Source: Candidatus Mediterraneibacter excrementigallinarum (GTDB taxonomy: Bacteria > Bacillota > Clostridia > Lachnospirales > Lachnospiraceae). From it: 64,000 bases of DNA. A model generated the notes under the pieces. That model made no database searches, had not been told where the DNA came from, and was given only the letters and a program-made list of their open reading frames with translations. Position numbers and translations under genes: made by a program. Numbering within the stretch: position 1 is the stretch's first letter; each line of letters starts with the position of its first letter. Shown here piece by piece: positions 10,043 through 18,800 of the stretch. Where the stretch lies: the NCBI GenBank assembly GCA_019120075.1, contig DWVT01000127.1:16084-80083 (forward strand), written 5' to 3'.

Positions 10043-12337
10043 CTACTGTGCGTTCAGCGCATCTACTAACTGCTGCAGCATCTCCCGTGTCACCCCGGGC
10101 ACAAAACTTAAAAGCTGCCTGAGCGGCATATCCTCCATCATCGCCGCCATCATCTCACTGCTGACTGCTGCAGAGGGATCTTCCGCCTGTTTTTCCTGCT
10201 GCTTCTGCATTTCCACCGCATCCGTGTTCTGCGCCATACCGCCCATGAACGAGCCCATCACCGCCTGTGCCTTCGGATCTCTCAACAGCGGTCCGAGACA
10301 CGTGTTGAGTGTATATACTGTCGGGATGACTTTTGTTCCCTGTACCTGCACCGGTGCGCTCAGGACCATCTCCCGGGCGTTCTTTCCGATCATCACCTGA
10401 TATTCTCCTCTGTCCACATACCAGTCATGGATTTCTTCATTCCAGTATGCAAAGGCTCTCTGATCCAGTGTGAAAGATACTTCTTTTTCTTCTCCCGGTT
10501 CCAGCGCGATCTTATCGAATCCCCTCAGCTCCACCGCCGGACGGATCGTTTCACCTGCGGCGGGTGAGACATAGAGCTGTACTGCTTCTTTGCCTTTTCT
10601 GGCGCCTGTATTCTTCACTTTCACCGTCACTGTCAGAGTATCCTGATCTGTCATCTGCTCTCTGTCGAGCTTCAGATCACTGTATGTAAACCTGGTATAG
10701 GAGAGTCCATACCCAAAGGGGAACAGCACTTCTCTGCCCACAGAGGTATAATACCGGTATCCGACGAACACGCCTTCCTGATATACCGCATGATCGCCGC
10801 CTTTTCCATAGGTCAGATAACAGGGTGTATCCTCCAGTCTTGCCGGGAATGTCTCCGGCAGACGTCCGCTGGGGTTTTTCCTTCCATACAGAATGTCTGC
10901 CACTGCTCTTCCCACTGCCTGGCCGCCCAGATATGCTTCAATGATTCCCTTTACTTTATCTTTCCAGGGCATCAGTACCGGTGAGCCGTTATGCAGGACG
11001 ACAACCACATTTTCCTGTACTTCTGCGATCTTCTCGATCAGCCTGTTCTGACATTCCGGCATATTCAGGTGCTTCCTGTCATACCCTTCGGATTCGAAGC
11101 TGTCCGGAAGCCCGGCGAAGATCACAGCAACATCCGCTTCTTCCGCAGTCTTCACCGCCTCAGCCACCAGACTCTCATCACTCCGGTCTTCCGCGTCGTC
11201 ATACCCCTTCGCATAGGTTACTTCTGCAATTCCTTTTACCGCTTCCAGGGCAGATTCTACTTTCCAACTGTTGATGTGGGAACTCCCTCCTCCCTGGTAC
11301 CGGGGCGCCTCCGCATATTTCCCGATAAATGCCACTTTCTTCTCCCCCGAAAGCGGAAGGATATCTTCTTCATTCTTCAACAGTACGATACATTCTTCTT
11401 CAATAGAGGCTGCCGTCTCATGGTCTTGTTCCAGATCCAGCTTTGCCGTCTTATCCCGGTTTTCAGAGTAGAGGAAAATGATATCTATGATCCTCTCACA
11501 CGCCGTATCCACCACACTTTCATCCAGCGTGCCATCCTTTACCGCCTCAACGATCAGGGCATCGTTCATTCCGCCGCTCGAAGGCATTTCCAGATCCAAA
11601 CCTGCCTTGAGACCTTCTACACGGTCGTTGACCGCCCCCCAGTCGGACATCACATAACCGTCAAATCCCCATTCCCCTCTCAGGATATCTGTAAGATATT
11701 TTTTTGACTCACCTACATAGTCCCCGTTGATCCGATTGTAGGAATTCATGACAGTCCACGGTTTTCCTTTCTTCACCGCGCCTTCAAAAGCTGCCAGATA
11801 GATTTCCCTGAGTGTTCTCTCATCGACGTCTGAAGAGCTGGTCATCCTGCGTTTTTCCTGATTATTCGCCAGAAAATGCTTTACGCTTGTCCCAACATTT
11901 CTGCTCTGCACACCCTGGATCATGGCCGCCGCCAGTTCCGATGCTACGAAGGGATCTTCGGAATAATACTCGAAGTTCCTGCCGCAGAGGGGCGAACGTT
12001 TAATGTTTATGGCCGGGCCAAGGATGGTGCTGACGCCCATTGCCTGACACTCCTGTCCAATGGTCTCCCCCAGCTTTCTCAAGACATCCCGGTCAAAGCT
12101 GGACGCAGTCGCGCATCCAGCAGGAAAGCAGACCGCCTTTTCACTCTCGTTGATCCCGAGATGATCTGCGGCTTCCGCCTGCTTTCTCAGCCCGTGAGGT
12201 CCGTCAGTCACCATGACAGACGGGATACCCAGCCTTTCCACACCTTTCAGGTGCCAGAAATCTGCCCCGGAGCACATGCCTGCTTTTTCCTCCAGTGTCA
12301 TCTGTGCCACCAGATCTCTAATCTTCTCTCTTGTCAT
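10043..12337 (-). CDS. Beta-glycosidase, GH3, with the shared C-terminal tail
   Basis: A 764-residue GH3 enzyme with a TIM-barrel domain (1-310), an alpha/beta-sandwich (about 330-540) and a fibronectin III-like domain (560-660). The nucleophile is D232 in VMSDWGA. KHF (153-155) and GRNFEYYSEDP (119-129) are further substrate-site motifs. No secretion signal is present. Residues 670-764 (YTLNTCLGPLLRDPKAQAVM ... MPLRQLLSFVPGVTREMLQQ) form an extra helical tail shared with four other enzymes here. GGAGG precedes the ATG. It is the first gene of the operon GH3-GPH-GH78-GH78-(esterase)-SASA. Specificity (glucoside, xyloside or arabinoside) is not decidable from sequence; beta-glucosidase is the default. 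It is a close paralogue of the GH3 at 61328. Confidence 0.93.
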   Translation of the reverse strand: MTREKIRDLVAQMTLEEKAGMCSGADFWHLKGVERLGIPSVMVTDGPHGLRKQAEAADHLGINESEKAVCFPAGCATASSFDRDVLRKLGETIGQECQAMGVSTILGPAINIKRSPLCGRNFEYYSEDPFVASELAAAMIQGVQSRNVGTSVKHFLANNQEKRRMTSSSDVDERTLREIYLAAFEGAVKKGKPWTVMNSYNRINGDYVGESKKYLTDILRGEWGFDGYVMSDWGAVNDRVEGLKAGLDLEMPSSGGMNDALIVEAVKDGTLDESVVDTACERIIDIIFLYSENRDKTAKLDLEQDHETAASIEEECIVLLKNEEDILPLSGEKKVAFIGKYAEAPRYQGGGSSHINSWKVESALEAVKGIAEVTYAKGYDDAEDRSDESLVAEAVKTAEEADVAVIFAGLPDSFESEGYDRKHLNMPECQNRLIEKIAEVQENVVVVLHNGSPVLMPWKDKVKGIIEAYLGGQAVGRAVADILYGRKNPSGRLPETFPARLEDTPCYLTYGKGGDHAVYQEGVFVGYRYYTSVGREVLFPFGYGLSYTRFTYSDLKLDREQMTDQDTLTVTVKVKNTGARKGKEAVQLYVSPAAGETIRPAVELRGFDKIALEPGEEKEVSFTLDQRAFAYWNEEIHDWYVDRGEYQVMIGKNAREMVLSAPVQVQGTKVIPTVYTLNTCLGPLLRDPKAQAVMGSFMGGMAQNTDAVEMQKQQEKQAEDPSAAVSSEMMAAMMEDMPLRQLLSFVPGVTREMLQQLVDALNAQ

Positions 12338-12431
12338 TACTGTTCCTCCTTTAACTGACCTTATTCTATGACAGAATCAAGATTCAGTATTTTATATTTG
12401 TCCTGTATTTTATAAAATTGTTTTCTTTTTC

Positions 12432-12614
12432 TTGACGAATTCTTTACATCTTATAAAAAAGCTGCTTAAGTACACTGACAAATCTGTCAGCATCATAAGC
12501 AGCTATCTTTGCTTCTCCAGTCAGAATCATTTTCAGAGTGTATTTAAAAAACAGTACGGAATCACACCGCTGCGGTACCGGAAGGATCCTTCCCTGGCAG
12601 AACATTCCGCATGA
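12432..12614 (+). pseudogene. Remnant of an AraC-family regulator (C-terminal HTH only)
   Basis: In frame from about 12417 the plus strand encodes LIKKLLKYTDKSVSIISSYL, then CFSSQNHFQSVFKKQYGITP and LRYRK, ending at TGA 12612. This is the second helix-turn-helix and C-terminus of an AraC protein. No start, ribosome site, first HTH or sensor domain is present. The gene would have been divergent from the GH3 at 10043-12337, the same arrangement as the intact AraC/GH3 pairs at 42.9 kb and 61.1 kb. I infer that a deletion removed most of the regulator together with the shared promoter. A terminator serving the opposite strand now sits within the remnant. Confidence 0.8.
12453..12504 (-). terminator. 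Rho-independent terminator of the IlvD/Edd-type gene
   Basis: Arms AGCTGCTTA (12460-12468) and TAAGCAGCT (12496-12504) enclose a second stem, CTGACA/TGTCAG (12475-12490). On the minus strand the hairpin is followed by TTTTTTAT. It lies about 125 bases past the stop of the dehydratase gene and inside the AraC remnant. Confidence 0.8.
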
Positions 12615-12629
12615 TAAAATGCACATGTT

Positions 12630-14351
12630 TCATTCCATATATCCGCCCTTCATTGGGGAAACTGCAGTTTCTGCAAACAATTTCAGCACGCCGTGGGTAT
12701 AGCGGCTCTTCCTGGGTTTCCATGCCTTTCTTCTCTCGGAGAGGATCCGCTCTATCTCTTCTTCTGTTCTCCTCTCTCCATTTACTCCCACGATACGAAG
12801 GATCCTCCGGGGAATGCTGACCTCGATCAGGTCGTCCTCCTCCACAAGCGCGATAGGTCCTCCTTCTGCCGCCTCCGGAGAAATGTGTCCGATTGCAGGA
12901 CCTTTGGACGCTCCGGAAAAACGTCCGTCTGTCAAAAGTGCGATACTCGCCCCCAGCTCTGCGTCCGAAGCGATGGCCTCCGTCGTGTAAAACATCTCCG
13001 GCATGCCGCTCCCTTTTGGTCCCTCATACCGGATGATCACTGCATCACCGGGACGGATCTCATGTGTCAGCACTGCATGGATCGCATCCTCCTCACAGTC
13101 AAAGGGCCTTGCCCGGAGGATTGCCTCAAACATCTCCTTCGGTACTACTGTATGCTTTACCACAGCTCCGTCAGGCGCCAGGTTGCCTTTCAGGATGGCG
13201 ATACTTCCGTCGGTCCCAAACGGTCTGTCAAAGGGCCGGATCACATCTTCTCTCTTTAATTTCCACTGATCCAGATATTCCTGACATTTATCGTAATATC
13301 CGTTTTTCTTCAGCTCCTCCAGATTCTCTCCCAGTGTCTTTCCGGTCACTGTCATCACATCAAGATGGAGCATGTCTCTGATTTCCTCCATGATCCTGGG
13401 AACGCCTCCCGCATAATAGAAAAACTGTGCCGGCCATTCTCCTGCGGGACGGATATTCAGAAGATAATGTGCTCCCCTGTGCAGACGGTCAAATGTATCC
13501 GCGTCAAGGTCGAAACCAAATTCCCTGGCGATCGCAGGAATATGGAGCAGGGAGTTGGTGGATCCGGAGATCGCGGCATGGACCATGATGGCGTTTTCAA
13601 AAGATTCCATAGTCACGATCTTCCTGGGCGTCAGATCGTTCTCCGCCAGCCATACCGCCTGTTTTCCCGCACGCCTTGCCGCATCCTTAAGATCCGGGCT
13701 TGTGGCAGGCATAAGCGCAGTGCCGGGGAGCATCAGACCAAGCGCCTCCGCCATGATCTGCATGGTGGAAGCTGTCCCCATAAAGGAACATGCCCCGCAG
13801 GACGGACAGGCATTGTGTTTATAGAAATCCATCTGTTCCTTTGTGATCTCTCCCCGCTCGTACATGGCGCTGTATTTTCCGATCTGTTCCAGCGTCAGAA
13901 GATCCGGTCCCGCATCCATGACACCTCCGGTCACCACTACAGACGGAATATTGATCCTTCCGACAGCCATCAGATGTGCGGGCATGCTCTTGTCACAACT
14001 TGCGATAAATACACCTCCGTCAAAAGGAGTGGCGTTTGCATGGATCTCGATCATATTTGCCATCATATCCCTGGAAGGAAGGGAATAGTTGATACCGTCG
14101 TGCCCCTGTGCCTCGCCGTCACAGATATCTGTGCAGAAATATCTGGCTCCGTGTCCGCCTGCCTCGGCGACGCCTTTTCTTGCTTCTTCCACAAGTTCCA
14201 GCAGATGTCCGCTCCCCGGATGACTGTCTCCGAAGGAGCTTTCGATAATGATCTGTGGTTTTGACAGATCCTCCGGTTTCCAGCCTGTCCCAAGGCGCAG
14301 CGGATCCAGTTCCGGCGCAATCTCTCTCAGTTTCTGACTCCTCAGTTCCAT
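12630..14351 (-). CDS. IlvD/Edd-family dehydratase (sugar-acid or dihydroxy-acid dehydratase)
   Basis: A 573-residue iron-sulfur dehydratase. Visible motifs are ASCDKSMP (C119), ACPSCGACS (C182, C185, C188) and the C-terminal substrate block DGRFSGASKGPAIGH. The Pro-Cys-Asn cysteine of [2Fe-2S] members is absent (HPGSGH at 44-49). An ICDGEAQGHDG segment (C77) resembles 6-phosphogluconate dehydratase, so a [4Fe-4S] enzyme is the better guess. No other ilv genes are nearby. A divergent FadR-type regulator and KDG-metabolising genes 11 kb away favour a sugar-acid substrate yielding a 2-keto-3-deoxy acid, but IlvD itself cannot be excluded. The start is supported by AAAGGAGA. The gene is monocistronic, with a terminator downstream and a leader hairpin upstream. 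Confidence 0.85.
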   Translation of the reverse strand: MELRSQKLREIAPELDPLRLGTGWKPEDLSKPQIIIESSFGDSHPGSGHLLELVEEARKGVAEAGGHGARYFCTDICDGEAQGHDGINYSLPSRDMMANMIEIHANATPFDGGVFIASCDKSMPAHLMAVGRINIPSVVVTGGVMDAGPDLLTLEQIGKYSAMYERGEITKEQMDFYKHNACPSCGACSFMGTASTMQIMAEALGLMLPGTALMPATSPDLKDAARRAGKQAVWLAENDLTPRKIVTMESFENAIMVHAAISGSTNSLLHIPAIAREFGFDLDADTFDRLHRGAHYLLNIRPAGEWPAQFFYYAGGVPRIMEEIRDMLHLDVMTVTGKTLGENLEELKKNGYYDKCQEYLDQWKLKREDVIRPFDRPFGTDGSIAILKGNLAPDGAVVKHTVVPKEMFEAILRARPFDCEEDAIHAVLTHEIRPGDAVIIRYEGPKGSGMPEMFYTTEAIASDAELGASIALLTDGRFSGASKGPAIGHISPEAAEGGPIALVEEDDLIEVSIPRRILRIVGVNGERRTEEEIERILSERRKAWKPRKSRYTHGVLKLFAETAVSPMKGGYME

Positions 14352-14370
14352 AATACGTTCTCCTTTCCGT

Positions 14371-14407
14371 GCAGAACAGATATACTGATAACCCTCTGCT
14401 GTTCTGC
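14371..14407 (-). promoter_or_regulatory. Inverted repeat in the dehydratase leader
   Basis: GCAGAACAG (14371-14379) and CTGTTCTGC (14399-14407) form perfect 9-base arms with a 19-base loop, between the dehydratase start and its operator region. It may be an mRNA leader hairpin or a protein site; no T-run follows it, so it is not a terminator. Confidence 0.5.
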
Positions 14408-14437
14408 GTCAAAACATCATATCATTTACCTGAAAAT

Positions 14438-14454
14438 AAATCATCTGATGATTT
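14438..14454. promoter_or_regulatory. Palindromic operator copy 1 (divergent dehydratase/FadR-type promoter region)
   Basis: AAATCATCTGATGATTT has perfect 8-base arms around one central base. It lies at the predicted -35/spacer region of the minus-strand dehydratase promoter (TATGAT near 14415-14425). An identical copy is 64 bases away. Binding by the adjacent FadR-type protein is inferred. The 316-base intergenic space 14352-14667 holds this operator pair, the leader hairpin and AT-rich promoter sequence; I see no gene in it. Confidence 0.7.
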
Positions 14455-14501
14455 TGTCCATTTTTCAGATTAAATTTGTATATTATGTCAAATTTGTAAA
14501 T

Positions 14502-14518
14502 AAATCATCTGATGATTT
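14502..14518. promoter_or_regulatory. Palindromic operator copy 2 (before the FadR-type gene)
   Basis: The same 17-base palindrome as copy 1, inside a 22-base identical block. It sits five bases upstream of TATACT (14524-14529), a likely -10 of the plus-strand regulator gene. Binding here would block transcription, consistent with autoregulation. The 64-base spacing is about six helical turns. Confidence 0.7.
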
Positions 14519-14667
14519 TATTCTATACTATTTACACAAAAAATCAATCAGTAATTATAGACAATATACCATCCGGTTTTTTATTCATATTTATGGTTTG
14601 ACTTTGGATTTTCTATATACTATCCTTTAGATAACAGTTATTATTTTGAATAAAGGCAGGAAATCAT

Positions 14668-15345
14668 ATGATGAATTCGGAGGAAAAGAGTCTGCCGGAA
14701 AAACTGGCCGACGATATTGTAGACTATATACTGAGAGAGAAACTGCAGCCGGGAGACCGTCTGCCAAACGAGAGCATACTCGCCGAAACACTGGGTGCGG
14801 GGCGCAGTTCCCTGAGAGAAGCAGTGAAACTTCTGGCGTCCCGGAATATCGTAACAGTACGCCAGGGCTCCGGAACCTATATTTCTTCCACACCGGGGAT
14901 GGTGGAAGATCCCCTGGGCTTCACTTTTATTGAGGACAAAAAGAAGCTTGCTGAGGACCTGCTTGAGATCCGCTTTCTCCTGGAGCCTTCCATTGCGGCA
15001 AAAGCGGCTGAGAATGCGTCTGCTGATGACGCGGAGCATATCCTCGATCTGTGCGCAGAAGCAGAGCGTCTGCTGGAAGAAGGGAGCGATCACACCGCAA
15101 AGGATATCGAATTCCATACAGCCATTGGTATGAGCAGCAAAAATATGGTCGTTCCCCGTCTGATCCCCATCATCAATTCTTCTATTCCTCTGTTTATCGA
15201 TCTCACAGAGAACGTATTGAGCCGGGAGACCATAGATACCCACAGAGAGATTGCAGATGCCATTCTTTCCCACGATCCGGTCCGGGCTCATGACGCCATG
15301 TATCTTCACCTTGTCTACAACCGCAGACGGATCCATTCTGTATAA
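14668..15345 (+). CDS. GntR-family regulator, FadR/FCD subfamily
   Basis: A 225-residue protein. Residues 8-75 form the GntR winged helix (LADDIVDYIL, RLPNESILAETLGAGRSSLR, VRQGSGTYI). Residues 95-215 form the all-helical FCD ligand domain, with the metal-type residues seen in FadR-like sensors: DIEFH near 145, THREI near 190 and YLHL near 212. Such proteins sense organic or sugar acids. It is divergent from the dehydratase, with two identical palindromes between the genes, so control of that gene and of itself is inferred. Two ATGs lie in tandem (14668, 14671); AGGAAA upstream fits either. Confidence 0.9.
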   Translation: MMNSEEKSLPEKLADDIVDYILREKLQPGDRLPNESILAETLGAGRSSLREAVKLLASRNIVTVRQGSGTYISSTPGMVEDPLGFTFIEDKKKLAEDLLEIRFLLEPSIAAKAAENASADDAEHILDLCAEAERLLEEGSDHTAKDIEFHTAIGMSSKNMVVPRLIPIINSSIPLFIDLTENVLSRETIDTHREIADAILSHDPVRAHDAMYLHLVYNRRRIHSV

Positions 15346-15352
15346 AAGAAGG

Positions 15353-15381
15353 CGCTGCCCCATCAGGGGCTTCAGCGTTTT
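15353..15381. terminator. Bidirectional hairpin between the FadR-type gene and the convergent ATPase gene
   Basis: CGCTG-CCCC (15353-15361) pairs with GGGG and CAGCG (15366-15377), with a three-base bulge. TTTT follows on the plus strand and an A-rich flank gives T on the minus strand. The right arm overlaps the stop codon of the convergent gene. Confidence 0.6.
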
Positions 15382-16418
15382 ACATGCCGGATCATCCCCA
15401 GCACCGATTCATTCGCATTGATCACAGTCAGCGTGATATCCGGATGCTGATTCTGAAAGACGCGAAATACTTCATCTGCAAACCCCTGCCCCATGAAATC
15501 AATACCGCTGAAATCAAAGATGATCTCCCGGAATTCGTCCAGACGCCGGAGAATCCGTCTTGCCTGAGATCTGGCTACCGGATCGCCCAGCGGACACATC
15601 TCTTTCATTGGGATCATCGTTTTTACAAAACCTTCTTCCAGCGGAGCAAATGCGTGGAAAATCTCCTTTGAAGTCCTTTTCGATTCATTTTCCAGTTTCA
15701 TCACAGCCATCGTTCCTATCCTCTCCATCTTCGTGTAATAAGAAATCAAATGAGACTGCACAAACCGGTCTCTGTCATCACACCGGTAAGAATAGACCGT
15801 ATTCTCAGACCAGACGGCAAACTCTGAAAGCATTTTCGATACAAAAAAAATCCCTTCTCCTGAATGTCTTTCCGGATCCGTAGTCATCCTTCCTTTATAC
15901 AGTTCCATGGCAGCCTGCTCAGAATTCAGTGATATTCCTGCCTGTTTTTTGAAATAATCCTGTATATTATGAAATATCCCCACACCATTATCCACAATTG
16001 AAATTTCCGTATACAGGGCATCTTTCTGTATTCCGAACCGGATCCGATCCCCATCTGAATGGTCAATCGCATTATTCATGATTTCCGTAAATGAATAGTA
16101 CCAGATATCCTGTACATTGCCGGGCAGCTCATCCAGTGACGGACTGATATACTTCCAGTACAGGTCATCTTCTTCCAACATACCGGAATTTTCCAAATCC
16201 CACTGCTCTGTCACTGTCGTAAGAAAAAGACCTGTCTTCCTTTCCGCGTCTTCCGTAACTGTCCCCTTATCCAGGCAGTCCTTAATATATCTTCGCACGG
16301 ATGTCTCTGATATTCCAAAATTCTCAGCAGTCTTTTTTATAAAATCCGCATCATCACATCGTATCTTGTCCAGCATATATTTGCGGATTGCTTTTCTCTT
16401 CGCCTCAGTAAACGACAT
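15372..16418 (-). CDS. HTH + GHKL ATPase + DUF4325 (STAS-like) regulatory protein
   Basis: A 348-residue protein of three parts. Residues 5-60 are a helix-turn-helix (NFGISETSVRRYIKDCLDKG). Residues 100-205 are a GHKL/HATPase domain with the N box EIMNNAIDHS (112-121), DNGVGIF (143-149) and a G2-like SGEGIFF (186-192). Residues about 275-345 are a DUF4325 domain resembling a STAS fold (FREIIFDFSGIDFMGQGFAD). Anti-sigma kinases such as SpoIIAB carry the ATPase and act on separate STAS proteins; here both lie on one chain with a DNA-binding domain. No His-phosphorylation box is seen, so it is not a classical sensor kinase. GTG nine bases upstream is in frame, but ATG with AAGGTG is preferred. 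Its target is unknown. Confidence 0.8.
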   Translation of the reverse strand: MSFTEAKRKAIRKYMLDKIRCDDADFIKKTAENFGISETSVRRYIKDCLDKGTVTEDAERKTGLFLTTVTEQWDLENSGMLEEDDLYWKYISPSLDELPGNVQDIWYYSFTEIMNNAIDHSDGDRIRFGIQKDALYTEISIVDNGVGIFHNIQDYFKKQAGISLNSEQAAMELYKGRMTTDPERHSGEGIFFVSKMLSEFAVWSENTVYSYRCDDRDRFVQSHLISYYTKMERIGTMAVMKLENESKRTSKEIFHAFAPLEEGFVKTMIPMKEMCPLGDPVARSQARRILRRLDEFREIIFDFSGIDFMGQGFADEVFRVFQNQHPDITLTVINANESVLGMIRHVKR

Positions 16419-16509
16419 CCTTTTCACCTTATCATTTCATATTTGAACTATAAATTCTGTTTTTACAACTATATCACACTATTATCATACATACAACAGG
16501 GAAACAGAT

Positions 16510-16551
16510 AAAAAGAGCGCCGCATGAGAAAATAAATTCTTCATACGACGC
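16510..16551 (-). terminator. Terminator after enolase
   Basis: The arms at 16517-16527 and 16541-16551 pair over 11 positions including two G-U pairs. On the minus strand they are followed by TCTTTTTATC. The hairpin lies just past the enolase stop codon. Confidence 0.75.
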
Positions 16552-16558
16552 CTTCCTT

Positions 16559-17893
<1,335 letters not shown>

Positions 17894-17939
17894 TCAGGTA
17901 TTACGGAACAAAGGAGTTCACATGATTCATTCACATATA

Positions 17940-18017
17940 GTTAGTTTTAACTAACCATATGTATCATACCAGAATGCAGGATTATATTCAACTCTTTTAT
18001 TGAGATTGATTATCATT
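17940..18017 (-). promoter_or_regulatory. Enolase promoter with a composite operator
   Basis: On the minus strand, TTGAAT (17986-17991) and TATGAT (17963-17968) are 17 bases apart. A 16-base inverted repeat GTTAGTTAAAACTAAC (17940-17955) covers the expected start point. Upstream of -35, AATGATAA-N3-ATCTCAATAA (17997-18017) matches a 7-1-7 Fur-type box at about 12 of 14 positions. The promoter of the DUF2325 gene has both elements in the same places. Metal-responsive control is inferred. Confidence 0.7.
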
Positions 18018-18129
18018 TGTTTAGTATTTCACGAAGGTTTTCCTGTCTTCCCGTTATCCTTTCCCGGACGTCGCTCTTTTATACCTGAAAACAGCGGCAG
18101 AATCTTTTCCCCTCTCCGATTAAGCCGTC

Positions 18130-18765
18130 TCAGTTCTTTTTCCCGTTCTTTCTTTTCCTGTTCGTATTTTTTCTGCCCGTGCTTTTCTTTCCAGCCGTTT
18201 TTTTCTTTCTCACACTGTATCCGAACGTCCCCAGCTTTTTTCCAAGCCCCAGATACTCGCCGTGAGAATATGCCAGAAGTCCTGTCCGGTTCAGTTCAAA
18301 TTTTCCTTTCTCATCCAGATAAGAATCATCCACCCGGACTGCCGTAACCTCAGCAAGAAACATATGATGACTGCCCAGTTTCTCAGTCCTGATCACCCGG
18401 CATTCGATATTGACCGGAGATTCTTTTATACAGGGGGCATATTTCAGAGACTGGGCGGGCTCTGCGGTCAGGGAGCACTCCTTCCACTTATCCACATCCC
18501 GCCCCGAGCGCACGCCGCAAAAATCCGCGGCCCATGCCAGTTTTTCTGTTGTAAGGTTGATGACAAATTCTCTGCTCTCTTCGATCATATGATAAGAGTA
18601 CCGCTCCGGGCGGACCGAGATATATGCCATGGGAGGATTCGTGCATACCGTTCCTGTCCATGCAATGGTCAGTATATTTGTATTTCCGCTTTTATCCGCA
18701 GTGCTGACCATGACAGCCGGCAGCGGATAGATCATATTTCCCGGTTTCCAGACCTGTTTGCTCAT
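18130..18765 (-). CDS. Flavin reductase-like FMN-binding protein
   Basis: A 211-residue protein of the flavoredoxin/flavin reductase-like split-barrel family. Seen are PLPAVMVST (6-25), TIAWTGTVCTNPPMAYISVR (FMN-phosphate region, about 33-53), FVINLTTEKLAWAADFCGV, and an internal HHMFLAEV strand. Relatives bind FMN and pass electrons in anaerobic redox reactions. The last 25 residues are an unusual Lys/Arg-rich tail (KKKTAGKKSTGRKNTNRKRK). The gene starts 35 bases after the pyrophosphatase gene, probably in one transcript. Its physiological electron partner is not evident. Confidence 0.85.
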   Translation of the reverse strand: MSKQVWKPGNMIYPLPAVMVSTADKSGNTNILTIAWTGTVCTNPPMAYISVRPERYSYHMIEESREFVINLTTEKLAWAADFCGVRSGRDVDKWKECSLTAEPAQSLKYAPCIKESPVNIECRVIRTEKLGSHHMFLAEVTAVRVDDSYLDEKGKFELNRTGLLAYSHGEYLGLGKKLGTFGYSVRKKKTAGKKSTGRKNTNRKRKNGKKN

Positions 18766-18800
18766 CTTCTCTTCCTCTCCGTTTCTCTGTTATCCGCTTC

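Noticed and set aside
9275-10069. Long plus-strand reading frame opposite the GPH gene
   Set aside because: A 264-codon frame fully antisense to a clear transporter, rich in His/Arg/Cys with no recognisable domain and no ribosome site. A frame shadow.
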